Shown piece by piece: positions 21,440-31,753 of a DNA stretch of 64,000 nt (positions within the stretch are counted from its first letter, which is position 1; the number at the start of each line of letters is the position of its first letter). The notes below the pieces were generated by a model that was given only the letters and a program-made list of their open reading frames with translations, had not been told where the DNA came from and searched no databases. The stretch lies in the NCBI GenBank assembly GCA_951394405.1, contig OX596337.1, positions 1,550,001-1,614,000 on the forward strand, given 5' to 3'. Made by a program: the position numbers and the translations under genes. This stretch comes from Coprinellus micaceus (lineage: Eukaryota; Basidiomycota; Agaricomycetes; Agaricales; Psathyrellaceae).

Positions 21440-21715
21440 ACTTCTACAGCATTGAACTTTGGACCAACAAAAAAGAAATGCACTCTCAGGAATTGAACTT
21501 GCAACTAGCAGCTTCACTCTTGCATAAAAGAAATGTATTGGCATGGAATCAAACTGGCGACTGGCAACTTCACACCTGAAAAAATTATTGTGCTGGCACA
21601 GAATTGAACTTGCAACCTGCTGAAACAGCATCAATTTCTGGAAACAGAAGTTTCTGAGTGCAACTGGCCGCAACTGATGCACTCAGAGGCTCACAGGCTT
21701 GGCACTTGTGGATGG
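21440..21715 (-). repeat. Tandem tRNA T-arm-like units, SINE-like repeat
   Basis: On the minus strand three related units, about 56 nt apart, contain sequences close to the RNA polymerase III box B consensus GGTTCGANTCC: near 21489-21507 (AGTTCAATTCC), 21545-21556 (GTTTGATTCC) and 21601-21612 (AGTTCAATTC). Each is preceded by GTTGCAA or GTTGCCA. A single relative lies at 18052-18080. The family may derive from a tRNA, but no complete cloverleaf is apparent. Confidence 0.45.
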
Positions 21716-22609
21716 TAGTACCTGAGCCAAAAATGCCTCGGAACACACAAGCAAACATTCAGTTGCTTGGAAGGAACACATTGCTACCAAGGATGGTGGG
21801 TGGGGACCATGGCCCATCTCCATCAAGCTTGGGGCCCTTGTCCATATTGGGAGTCCTGCTGGGATCTCCTGATGTCTGGAATCTCACATTTAAGTGGATT
21901 TTAAGGGAGATTTACAATTGCCTGATAACATTAACTTCTGTTATGTGAAATAGTACCTACTTCTGTGTTGATTTTCTAAGTCCCATGTCACATTTGGTGG
22001 GGGATTTGGCCTCCTACCAAAAAGCCTCCCAAATGGAACAGTCAGTTCAGTACCCTCACCCACTGCTTCACAGCATGATAACAAACACTGATGACATCAG
22101 GTCATCATGAGGGCCTGAGCCAGTTTTGAGTGTTTGCATTGAACCTTAATTCATTTAGGGAAATAATTTATTTTTAGAAATTATGATCACTCCAAGTCGT
22201 GAATCACGACTTGGAGCTGCAAGCTGCTCAAGGACTATCATGACAAGGACTACCCATCCAGGTCATTTAACCCCCTTTCCAATATCACTCTCTTTCTGCC
22301 TCTCATCCCTCCCGAGATTCCACCCATTGCACACTTCATACAACCCAGAACAATGCCTGCCTAATGTCAGAAAAAAATGCATGTGAGAATGCCAGAGGCC
22401 CAGGTGTCAAAGGTGCCAAAAACATGGGGGTCTGGGGGGTGCAACCCCTCAGCTGGCCAAAGGCCACAGTGTCTTGACACAGCAGGGGTTTGGGGAGCAC
22501 AGCTCCTCAACATGCCACAGACAACATCCCATGCAGGCCACCAGAGGCAGCTGTCAGCAGATGCAGGGGGGTCCAAGGGGTCCAAGGTCCCCCTTGTGGG
22601 GATGAGGGC

Positions 22610-22800
22610 TAGTGATGGTCATGGGTAACCTGTGGGTAGCAGCGCAGCGACCCACACCCGTACCTGTGGGAACCCTGACCCGCAACCCACTGGGTTTTCT
22701 GCATTGAACAAGCCCAAGAACAGCCAAAACGGATGAGAAATAACAGAGATATGAGTAATTTGGTAATTCACTCATAACCCTCCGAGTTTCCATCCATTTT
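22610..22800. repeat. Truncated third copy of the TAGTGATGGTCA MITE
   Basis: Starts with TAGTGATGGTCA and follows the left two thirds of the 308-bp element, including the 'GAGATATGAGTAATTTGG' block. It breaks off at 22800, where unrelated sequence begins (GTGGAGTAAGTAGTAAG). Confidence 0.85.
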
Positions 22801-24829
22801 GTGGAGTAAGTAGTAAGCACATATAAGTAAGGCTGTAAGGCCTTCTAGAACAATCTGGAATAAACCTGCAAGGCCAGATAATCTAATCTAATTAGAGATA
22901 AGATAAGATAAGTTCAACACTGTGTTCAAAATTCCCTTATATGGATTAGAGTTTGATGCAAAAAGTGAGCAACTGGCCCAAGCCAAAAATGCCTCAGAAC
23001 CGCCCGTCCCCGCCAAGCTAAGTAGCTGTACCAGTGTTCAATTCCCTGTTGAGGCAAACCACTTTCTCCTTTTCTGGACCTTAAAGCATCCTCAAGACGG
23101 AAGGTCATGTCCCAAAATGGAAATATGCAATGATATGGCTTATGCTGAGCGACCCATAAAATTTCAATTATATTAACTATATATGTGTATTTGAAGACCA
23201 ACAAGAGTCATTGGGAAATAGAGAGTCATGAGCAGAACCCAGTTCAACAACTAAAGGATGCTAGAGACTTAAGACACAAGTCTCAAAGAGACCATCACAA
23301 TTCTTGGCATCTGCTGAGAATCACCCTGAGACCTCCCTCAAGAGTGCGAAAGCCTAAAGTGCTGAGGCATACCCTGGAAAGGAGACTCAGATTTGAGATA
23401 AACACTGTGCATACCAAACCAATAGGGTTACAAAGTGCCAGAGACAGAAAAAGTATGAGGGGCAGGGAACAGGCTCTATGGCAATCGCCAAAAACCCCTG
23501 AACCTGGTTACACCCCTATCCGGAAACGGAAGGAGAACGGTCGGCCGACAGGCTCAAGTCCAAGGATGAAGGATGACCTTGCGAGGAGCATAAGCGCCCA
23601 GGCACGATGGCACACTGAGTCCCCGAGTTTGGTAGATAAGAGAAAATAGATGTTCCCTAAGTGAGCTATTCTGGGAGGGCTCCACAGAGCACGGTTGAGA
23701 ACACGAGCAGATTGGCTTTCAAAGCAGATCAATAACAGACGCCAAGGGATGCACATGCAAACTCTTGTGCAATTCCGATACTAGCTACACATAGATGGAA
23801 GGGAGGTGATAGGAGTGGAGCAGTGATGGCTTGGGGAAGAGGAATGAGTCAGAGAGAGGCCTTGGCACCCCAAAAATAAACCATGTCTGCCAGGACGATC
23901 CCTGGATGGCACAACCTGTCCGTTAATTATAGAAGCACCCAATGCACACCTCTTCTCATTGGCTGTTCCTGTGGTCAAATAGTTTTATTTCCTTTCTCAT
24001 CGTTCTGGTCAGTGTGCATAAAATCTACATATAAATACAAGTGTCTTTAGCCTAGAAATAACATAGCAGTATTAGCAGAGTATTGAGTAATTGAACAGTG
24101 TGAGTTACAACTCTATCATTTGTTTGTGTGAAATACTTCACGAGTCACCTTCAAGAAGCTGCTTCAAGAGGAAGCCTGTGTTCTGAAGAGTTGATAGGAA
24201 GTTGGATTTGAATTGAAATCAGAGGATCACATAGTGACTGTCTGAAGGTCCAAGGGACTTTGAGAAGCACACAGGTCTCATGAGAGAAAGTCGGATTGTA
24301 TTAAGAACTCTGAGACTATACCAGTCGTCCCCCAAACAAACTTGTGCATTTCTGCAGAGCTGAACTGTGCAAGATATGTTCGCACATAAACCCTACCTTT
24401 GCCCATACAAATCATATGTGATAACTTAGCACATTGCCCTTCAGGTGTTAGTGTAGATTGGATAGATTGGAGTTGTTTTTGGTTGGTGTTTGTGTGTGTG
24501 TTCTTTGCACATCGCCCCGTGGTCTGCGCTTCAATGAGACAACCGATGTCTCAAGTATGCAACACCACAAGCTAGCTGCATGGGACTATGACTAACACAA
24601 GTGCAGGAGGATCCAGACTGGATCTGAGACAGGGATGAGGACATATATATTGTAGAGTATCATGAGTCAAATGAGAAACCATCAAAACCTATCTCCAAGC
24701 TCAGGAGTCAGGTTGGATACTAGTTTCATGGGGTGGGGGACAGCTTCAGCTGACACGCAAGCTACAGCCTGGCAGTGAGTTGGGATCAGGACAGGATCCC
24801 ACAGTCACACATGAGTGGCTATGGTTGCC
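22801..24829. other. Gene-free region, possible LTR-retrotransposon debris
   Basis: Interrupts the third MITE copy. It includes an LTR-promoter-like stretch at about 24005-24080 (CATATAAATACAAGTGTC followed by an initiator-like region). A basic 154-codon frame at 23185-23649 has no recognisable motif. No paired LTR or pol motif was found, so identity is open. Confidence 0.3.
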
Positions 24830-24834
24830 TAAAC

Positions 24835-25217
24835 TGTAGAACGATGCAAGTATGACCCACTGTAAGTGGGGAGAGTTCGATGTTAGATTGAAAGTAAGTA
24901 GGGTATACAAGATACGCACCTGTAAGTGGGGAGAGTTCGATGGGGACTCACCCACTTACAGTGTGGACTATATACTGTGGAGAACAATAGATAACCTATA
25001 TGCGGAACAATAAGAAAGAACAATAGACGTTCCATAAGTAGAGAACAATAGCAGTGAATGGAGATAAGGTGGAGATAAGAGAACAATAAGTGCGAGTATA
25101 ATGGGAATAATACAAGGTGGTTGTTGTTCTCTGTAGAACAATAGAAGATAAGTAAAACGTTTGAAATAGAGGTATTCTTTGTAGAGATAGAGTTGACATG
25201 AGCATTGTCTTCCAACA
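24835..25217 (-). repeat. 3' LTR of the Copia element
   Basis: 383 bp TGT...ACA repeat bordering the 3' end of the coding strand. Its outer flank is the TAAAC target duplication. Confidence 0.95.
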
Positions 25218-25228
25218 CACCCCCTCAA
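25218..25228 (-). other. Polypurine tract of the Copia element
   Basis: On the minus strand TTGAGGGGGTG directly abuts the 3' LTR, the expected place and composition for the plus-strand primer of reverse transcription. Confidence 0.75.
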
Positions 25229-25244
25229 TGTAATGTCTCTGTAT

Positions 25245-28200
25245 TTACTCGAGTCCAAGAGCGAGTCGATGACGTTCAACGGCAGGTTTGGGTAAAGGTT
25301 TAGTAAATATATCGGCGATCATATCGGTAGTAGATAAAAAGTGAACAGTAATGTCGCCTCGCTTGATAGCATCCCGAATCCAATGCATCTTTATATCGAT
25401 GTGCTTCATTCGGCTGTGGAGTTCTGGGTTCCGGAGAACCTTGAGTGCGGATTGGTTGTCGACCATGAGTGGTGAGGGAGTAGAGACGTCGTGACCAAGT
25501 TCCTTCAGGAGTGTGCGCATCCAGATGATGTCCCTTCCAGCGCTCGATGCGGAGACGTACTCTGCCTCTGTTGAGGAGTCTGCCACCGTCGATTGCTTCT
25601 TTGCCGACCAACTAACGGCTCCCGATCCCATTTTAATGACAAATCCAGATGTGGATCGTCGCGTGTCAAGGCACCCAGCATGATCTGCATCGCTGTACGC
25701 TTGGAAGAGTTCCGAAGACATCTTGCTACCATTGTTACGATAGGTGAGCTTCAGATCTTTGGTTCCCTTGAGGTAACGGAATAGGTGTTTGACTGCTTTC
25801 CAATGCATAGGTCCGGGGTTGGAGTTGTATTGGGCTAGTTTGGCAACAGCGTAGGCGATGTCAGGGCGTGTCGCAATCATAAGGTATATCAGGGCGCCGA
25901 TGGCATTCATGTATGGGACATTCTTCATCATCTCGTCGTCAGCCTTGTTTGGAATGTACTTGGTGAGGGTAGCACCGCTTCCTGGATCCATTGGAGTTCC
26001 TACTGGGTAGCAGTCCTCCATCTTGAATCGCGCAAGCATGTCGAGGATGTATTGAGTCTGGGATAGGCGCATGACTCGGTTCTCGCGGTCGTAGTCGACC
26101 TTGATTCCAAGCAGGTACGAGGTGGGTCCGAGATCCTTGATCTTGAAGACCTTGGCAAGGGAGTCCTTGAGCCATTGGATCTTCTCCTGGCTTTTCGAGG
26201 TTATGGTGATGTCGTCAACGAAGACTGGTACAACAATACGGGTCCCATCCATCTCCCAGACATAGATAGCTGGGTCAGATTTTATTTGGGTGAATCCGAT
26301 CGCTTCAAGCTCTGATGCTAGCTTTTGGTACCACAGTCGTCCGCTCTGTTTCAAGCCATATAAACCTTTCTTTAGCCGGCACACCCATCTCCGTCCCTTT
26401 GAGTCTGGATTCTTGATCTCAAACCCTGGCGCCTGCTCCATGTAGACTTCGTATTGCTCCTCAATTGTTCCGTTGAGGTAGGCATTGTCGACGTCAATGG
26501 TCTCGATGAAGTGTCCTTCCATGGCGGCTTGGGCGAAGATTGCGCGGATTGATGTGAGACGAGATGCAGGTGCCCATGTCTGATCGTAGTCTACTCCAGG
26601 CATTTGGGAGTATCCCTTGGCGACAAGTCGAGCCTTGTAGCGGTCGATTGTGCCATCTGCCTTTCGTTTGATGAGGAAGACCCATCGTGATCCGACAACC
26701 TTTCGTCCCTCTGGTAGTTCGACTAGTTCCCAAGTGCCATTGGTGGTTAGGGCGTCAATCTCAACCTGTGCTGCGGTCTGCCAGTGTTCGCCATCTGGTC
26801 CTGCGAAGGCTTCCCAGTGTGTCCGAGGCGCATCTCCTGGACGGCGTGTAGCCGCTCCTAGTGCTTTGTCCTGTGCCATGTAGAATGCCATTTCCATGCC
26901 TTGGTCGAGAGTCAGGGTCTCTTCCAGGGGGACGTGGTATAGACTGATGAGAGAATCAAGTATACTGGTGGCACGTAGTGCATCTTCCATGTCTACAGGT
27001 TCGTCGTCAGGGTCAAAGTCCTCAGCTGCAATTGGTTGTACAGGTTCGTCGTCGTCATCGTCGTCTTCATCCTCATCCTCTGTTTCGGGTAGCTGATTGT
27101 TTCTTTGTGCACCCCCTCGATCTGCTACCTGTTCACCCCCTTCACGCCTGGCTACTGGAATTGTACCGCGTCTCCCTTTTCCACTCGCGAGTTGGTAGTC
27201 CTTGACGGTTGTTGCCGTTTTCCGTACGGGCCGGGAGCTTTGTGCTACTAGCGGTGGAGCTTTCGGAATTTTCGCCTTGCGAGGGATTGATTCGCGAGGG
27301 GGAGGGGGAGGTGGCCGGGTGCGTTTCTGGGCAGGTGCTGGAGGTGCGACCGGTGCTGGAGGAGGTAGTTCTGGGAACATGGGTCCATCCTCAGCTGGTG
27401 CAGGGAGCCCTGGGAACAAGGCAGGTATTGGTAGCAGCTGTTTCGTTGAGGGAGTAGATGAGGGATCCCGTTTCGTAGGAGTAGGTGGAATTGACGGATG
27501 GACAGACGGTTGCTGTGTGGCTGGCGTCTTAGGCTCAGTTTTAGGAGGTCGCTCGGGAGTCCGAGGTGCTGCTTGGTCTCCATTGTCATCATTGTCGCTC
27601 TCGTCTGATCCATCATCTGGATGGTCATGGGGAGGCGGTGGTGGCGCGATGGGAGCATGAGGTGGTGCAAGAGGTGGATACTCCGGTTCGAGATCGGCGT
27701 CTGGCCAGATGTCCCTAATGCCTATAGGCGTGTATGCCTGTTCGTTCCCTACGGTCGAGAGACCAGGGAAGGTGCTTTCGGCGAAGATAACATCCCGGGA
27801 TATGGTGATCTTCTTCGTCACTGGATTGTAGCATTTCCAGCCTTTGTAGCCTGGTTCAAAGCCGATAAAGACACAAGGCTCCGTGTGTGACTGGAGGTTC
27901 TTGCGGTCCTTGCGCGATACATGGACGTATACGCGGCAGCCAAATACTCGGTGCATGGACAGATCGGGCTTTGCTTTATGCCAGACTTCATAGGAGGTAG
28001 TATTCGATAATGTAGAGGATGGGGTCGCATTCAGGATGTCTGTGTAATAGAGTACAGCTGCACCCCAGAACATCATGGGAAGGCGTGCTTGGTTGAGCAT
28101 GGCAATGACCCCTTCAGTTAGTGTGCGATTGAGTCGTTCGCTGACACCGTTCTGTTGAGGTGTGGCTTTAACTGTGTGTTGCCGTGCGATACCAAGTCCC

Positions 28201-30065
28201 TTGCACCATTGAATGAAGTCGTTCCCCATGTATTCCCCTCCTTTATCATCACGAAGTTCCTTGACTTTTGTGCCGAGCTTTCGCTCACTCTTGGCAACAA
28301 AGTCTTTGAAGGCTTGGAATGCGTCACTCTTGTGTTTCAGGAGGGCAACCTCTTTGAACCGTGAGTGGTCATCAATGAATGTGATCCAGTATCGATAGCC
28401 GATTGGTGTCTGTACAGCAAGGGGTCCATGGAGGTCCGAGTGAATCCGTCCAAGGAGCTCTGTTGAGCGATTCGCTGATAGCTTTGGGAATGGATCCCGA
28501 TGTTGCTTCCCTGCGATGCAGTGTTCGCAGGTGTCGTTAAGTTCCGTGCCCTCCTTCACCAGGATGCCAGTGGCCAAGTCTTGGCGCATAAGCGTCTCCA
28601 GACGATCCTTCCCAATGTGCCCTAACCTCTGATGTAATAGTTCCTTCCCGATTTTGGAGATGTAGGCTGCCTCCGTCTCCGTGTTTTCGAGCGTTGTCCC
28701 ATTGAGAGAGCCAACAGTTCCGTCGATGGTAGCTGTTAGGAGTAGCTCGCCATTCTTGAAGAAGTCAAGCGAGTCTCCTTCAATTACGACACGCATTTTG
28801 CTCTTCTTAACGACAGAGAGGATCGAGAATAGGTTATTGCGAAGTGCAGGAACATATAGTACATCGTTGAATATCACAGTTTGACCAACTTTTCCGTATA
28901 TACGAGGCGTGAAACGTACTTCCCCCTTTCCTGTAGCCCAGACAATCTCGTTGTTAGCGAGAGACACAGCAATTTTCACCGCAACCATGTTACGGATCCA
29001 CTTGCGATTGGGTGTCATATGTGAGGTTGCACCTGAGTCTGGGTTCCAGGAAGTATTAGTGGGGTTGTTACGAGCTCGACGGATAAGGGGACTTGCGATG
29101 TGGGCAACGGTGGCCATCATGACGTTCTCCTCAGCAGTCGCAGCTGTGGTGGGCGTCTCGGCGATCTTGGCCTTCTGGGAGTTCTGGACGCGGCAGTCCT
29201 TGTCCTCGTGCGTGTTCTGCCAACCGTGGACCTTGCACCTGTACTTCGCCTTCTTCTTCGGGGCAGCTGTAGCTACCTGAAGAGCGGCGGACGTCCCCTC
29301 AGCAAGCTGAGTGTTGCGAGCGAGGGAGTCGGCCTTGCGAAGGTGATCGAGGACTTCAAGGGGATTGTCGTCCCCAGTGGAGATGTGGTTGAGCGTATTG
29401 CGGAGGATGGTGTCATCCTTGCCAAGACCAATGGGGATCATGCTGATCGCAAGATCGCGCGCGAGATGAGCAGCCGTGTATCCTTCCTCGAAAGCAGAGG
29501 GCGTAAGGAGTTCACTTGCTCCCCGACTGGTGGATTGAATTGTCGTCGTTGCTCCGTCCGATGTCGTTTGGGAGGAGATGGTGACAGACCGTGTCGTCTC
29601 TGCAAGGTATTCTGCTCCTTGCGGGAGGAGCGCGGTGAGACGTGAGGCATGCGCCATGCAACGCGATCCGAAGTCGGAGTAGGTCTCCTTCTCAAAGCCC
29701 GAGGACCTCATGCGAAGTGCCATCATCTCCTGAAGGACACTGATGCGAGAGCCAGAAGTCTTGGGCTGGTAGGTTTCCAAGAGCTTCTCCCAGATAGCAG
29801 CGATGTCGGTGACTTGTATGCCAGAGAGGACGGTCTCGAGTTGGGAGTGGTCGAGAGTAGACCGGACGTAGCCGATGAGCTTGGAGCGGCGACTGGCATA
29901 GTCGGACTTGACCTTGTCGTCGGCATTGCTCCCAGGTTTTTTCTCTTCCCCAGTGAGGATGCCGTAGGCGTTGAGGTCGAAGGCCTTGTTCTCGACAGTG
30001 AACTTCCACTGCTGCACAGTGTAGGTCGTGAGCATGATGGGCGAGGACGTAGTGGTAGAGTCCAT
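25245..30065 (-). CDS. Copia Gag-Pol polyprotein
   Basis: Single frame of about 1606 codons. I take the ATG at 30065 (MDSTTTSS) rather than the upstream one at 30170 because Copia-type Gag normally begins close to the conserved WKFTVENKAFDL region. In order: Gag with a CxxH-type basic knuckle (near residue 305), aspartic protease DSGAT (near 342), GAG-pre-integrase HxxxH..CxxC (near 475-510), and integrase with D, D and E in SDLHGP, DDHSRF and PQQNGVSER (about 540-640). A long Pro-rich linker follows, then reverse transcriptase with FVDDITI (near 1280) and RNase H with SDADHAGC and TEAEY (about 1455-1510). The protein assembles particles, copies RNA and integrates cDNA. No frameshift separates Gag from Pol, as in many plant and fungal Copia elements. 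Confidence 0.97.
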   Translation of the reverse strand: MDSTTTSSPIMLTTYTVQQWKFTVENKAFDLNAYGILTGEEKKPGSNADDKVKSDYASRRSKLIGYVRSTLDHSQLETVLSGIQVTDIAAIWEKLLETYQPKTSGSRISVLQEMMALRMRSSGFEKETYSDFGSRCMAHASRLTALLPQGAEYLAETTRSVTISSQTTSDGATTTIQSTSRGASELLTPSAFEEGYTAAHLARDLAISMIPIGLGKDDTILRNTLNHISTGDDNPLEVLDHLRKADSLARNTQLAEGTSAALQVATAAPKKKAKYRCKVHGWQNTHEDKDCRVQNSQKAKIAETPTTAATAEENVMMATVAHIASPLIRRARNNPTNTSWNPDSGATSHMTPNRKWIRNMVAVKIAVSLANNEIVWATGKGEVRFTPRIYGKVGQTVIFNDVLYVPALRNNLFSILSVVKKSKMRVVIEGDSLDFFKNGELLLTATIDGTVGSLNGTTLENTETEAAYISKIGKELLHQRLGHIGKDRLETLMRQDLATGILVKEGTELNDTCEHCIAGKQHRDPFPKLSANRSTELLGRIHSDLHGPLAVQTPIGYRYWITFIDDHSRFKEVALLKHKSDAFQAFKDFVAKSERKLGTKVKELRDDKGGEYMGNDFIQWCKGLGIARQHTVKATPQQNGVSERLNRTLTEGVIAMLNQARLPMMFWGAAVLYYTDILNATPSSTLSNTTSYEVWHKAKPDLSMHRVFGCRVYVHVSRKDRKNLQSHTEPCVFIGFEPGYKGWKCYNPVTKKITISRDVIFAESTFPGLSTVGNEQAYTPIGIRDIWPDADLEPEYPPLAPPHAPIAPPPPPHDHPDDGSDESDNDDNGDQAAPRTPERPPKTEPKTPATQQPSVHPSIPPTPTKRDPSSTPSTKQLLPIPALFPGLPAPAEDGPMFPELPPPAPVAPPAPAQKRTRPPPPPPRESIPRKAKIPKAPPLVAQSSRPVRKTATTVKDYQLASGKGRRGTIPVARREGGEQVADRGGAQRNNQLPETEDEDEDDDDDDEPVQPIAAEDFDPDDEPVDMEDALRATSILDSLISLYHVPLEETLTLDQGMEMAFYMAQDKALGAATRRPGDAPRTHWEAFAGPDGEHWQTAAQVEIDALTTNGTWELVELPEGRKVVGSRWVFLIKRKADGTIDRYKARLVAKGYSQMPGVDYDQTWAPASRLTSIRAIFAQAAMEGHFIETIDVDNAYLNGTIEEQYEVYMEQAPGFEIKNPDSKGRRWVCRLKKGLYGLKQSGRLWYQKLASELEAIGFTQIKSDPAIYVWEMDGTRIVVPVFVDDITITSKSQEKIQWLKDSLAKVFKIKDLGPTSYLLGIKVDYDRENRVMRLSQTQYILDMLARFKMEDCYPVGTPMDPGSGATLTKYIPNKADDEMMKNVPYMNAIGALIYLMIATRPDIAYAVAKLAQYNSNPGPMHWKAVKHLFRYLKGTKDLKLTYRNNGSKMSSELFQAYSDADHAGCLDTRRSTSGFVIKMGSGAVSWSAKKQSTVADSSTEAEYVSASSAGRDIIWMRTLLKELGHDVSTPSPLMVDNQSALKVLRNPELHSRMKHIDIKMHWIRDAIKRGDITVHFLSTTDMIADIFTKPLPKPAVERHRLALGLE

Positions 30066-30640
30066 GATGGTAGGTGATGAAGAATGGGAGAGGATGAAAT
30101 GATAGGTACGAAACGATAAGAGATAGGTGATAGGTAAAGTGCCCGTGATTTTGTAGGTAAAACGGACCAATACGTAGATATCCTAAAAAGGAGTTGAAGT
30201 TTTACACTAAGATCCGCAGAGGGAACCCCGCTGTCACTTTGAGTACCAGTTACTGAAAGCGTTTGGATGGAGGGAGCGCTACCGTTGCGTCGTTTCCCCA
30301 GTCCAACCGAATCAGGCCTCTCAAAGAAGGATCACTACTCTAATTCCGCAGACGGTAAGCGTCTGTGGACTTCCTGATAGCTTCTTTCCCGTAGTGGGAA
30401 CGCTTGCCGCGGGGTAGAAGGTGGTAATGGAAGTTGATACGTACTCCTGAGTATCAGGAGGGGTAGTGGAATGTAAGTAGCGAAACGTAAATAGCGAAAG
30501 TGAAGATAGTGAAAATGTGAAGAGAGATAGGCTTCAGGTGGAGATATCACACGAGAAGAGGCCGTAGGCTATGGGCGATCGAGGGGCAGTGGAGCGGTTA
30601 CCGCGGTGTCTGATAACGGATGGCGTGATCAGAGGAGCCC

Positions 30641-30652
30641 GGGGCTCATAAC
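30641..30652 (-). other. Primer binding site complementary to the initiator tRNA(Met) anticodon arm
   Basis: Immediately inside the 5' LTR the minus strand reads GTTATGAGCCCC. Its complement GGGGCTCATAAC matches the anticodon stem-loop of eukaryotic initiator tRNA (GGGCUCAUAAC, anticodon CAU). Drosophila copia likewise primes from an internal fragment of tRNA(iMet). Confidence 0.8.
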
Positions 30653-30653
30653 T

Positions 30654-31036
30654 TGTAGAACGATGCAAGTATGACCCACTGTAAGTGGGGAGAGTTCGAT
30701 GTTAGATTGAAAGTAAGTAGGGTATACAAGATACGCACCTGTAAGTGGGGAGAGTTCGATGGGGACTCACCCACTTACAGTGTGGACTATATACTGTGGA
30801 GAACAATAGATAACCTATATGCGGAACAATAAGAAAGAACAATAGACGTTCCATAAGTAGAGAACAATAGCAGTGAATGGAGATAAGGTGGAGATAAGAG
30901 AACAATAAGTGCGAGTATAATGGGAATAATACAAGGTGGTTGTTGTTCTCTGTAGAACAATAGAAGATAAGTAAAACGTTTGAAATAGAGGTATTCTTTG
31001 TAGAGATAGAGTTGACATGAGCATTGTCTTCCAACA
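30654..31036 (-). repeat. 5' LTR of the Copia element
   Basis: 383 bp, same sequence as 24835-25217 as far as I can read. In element orientation it should carry the promoter and polyadenylation signals. It contains an internal tandem of CTGTAAGTGGGGAGAGTTCGA (30677-30760, two copies about 50 bp apart). Confidence 0.95.
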
Positions 31037-31041
31037 TAAAC

Positions 31042-31753
31042 AGATCAGAGAAGTCCTCAAGACTGGGATCTGGCACAATCCAAAAGAGAGGGAGGTGACT
31101 GTTGCATGATGTGACTCACAGGGCCAAAAACCAGAGCTACCTGGGAAGGGTACATGGAGAAGAAGTCAGTGATCTCCGAGGCTGTCAACACAGCTGGATC
31201 CATGGGCCAACCCGAATGCTAAACAGGTGTGGGTGTGTGGGAGACAAAAAACGAGAGATCCTGCAGGGATCTAGGAGCTATATGCACCTTGTGGGCGCAG
31301 GCAGTGAGAGGAGCGGAGTCAAGCCGCTCTGATGGCAGAGCAACACACGTTGACGTCGTCGATGCCAAACATCAACAAAGCCGCCGCGAGGGCGGCTGCG
31401 TCCACAAGTGCATCTACACTAGCTTGTCCTACGGCTAACAGTTCACTAGACACTCCGCTGTTCTGTGCTGTCATTCCTTAGCCTCCCACCAAATCTTGAC
31501 AGCCACTGGTCCTGACCCTCAAGATACTCGTTTCCATATCAGCTCTTGCCTTCTTCAGAATGGTGGCATATGGTGGCAAGCAAATCCTCAACATGACCAC
31601 AGAGCAGCCTCTCAGTGGTTGGGAGAAACGCGGGGTGCTAGTCAATGCTTAGCTCATATGTATGACAACAGACTGCTCAACCCAATGCAATACCCCACAA
31701 AACACCAAAACACTCGCCGATCAAAAACAGGGCGACTCAGGCGCTAATCAAAT
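31042..31753. other. Intergenic stretch between Copia insertion and DUF2433 gene
   Basis: About 700 bp. No gene or repeat recognised; short frames only. The left boundary is the right TAAAC duplication of the Copia element. Confidence 0.5.

Larger units (their letters stand above)
24835..31036 (-). mobile_element. Complete Ty1/Copia LTR retrotransposon
   Basis: 6202-bp element with two 383-bp LTRs (24835-25217 and 30654-31036) beginning TGT and ending ACA. The 5-bp target duplication TAAAC lies at 24830-24834 and 31037-31041. The LTRs read as identical, the primer and polypurine sites are in place, and the Gag-Pol frame is uninterrupted. All this indicates a young and possibly active insertion. 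Transcription runs leftwards, so the 5' LTR is the right-hand one. Confidence 0.97.

Noticed and set aside
23185..23649. 154-codon basic open frame
   Set aside because: No recognisable domain, lies in repeat debris, and the composition looks like chance in a stop-poor region.
24000..24560. Possible solo LTR with TATA-like CATATAAATA
   Set aside because: No matching second LTR, no clear TG..CA borders and no target duplication could be found by eye.
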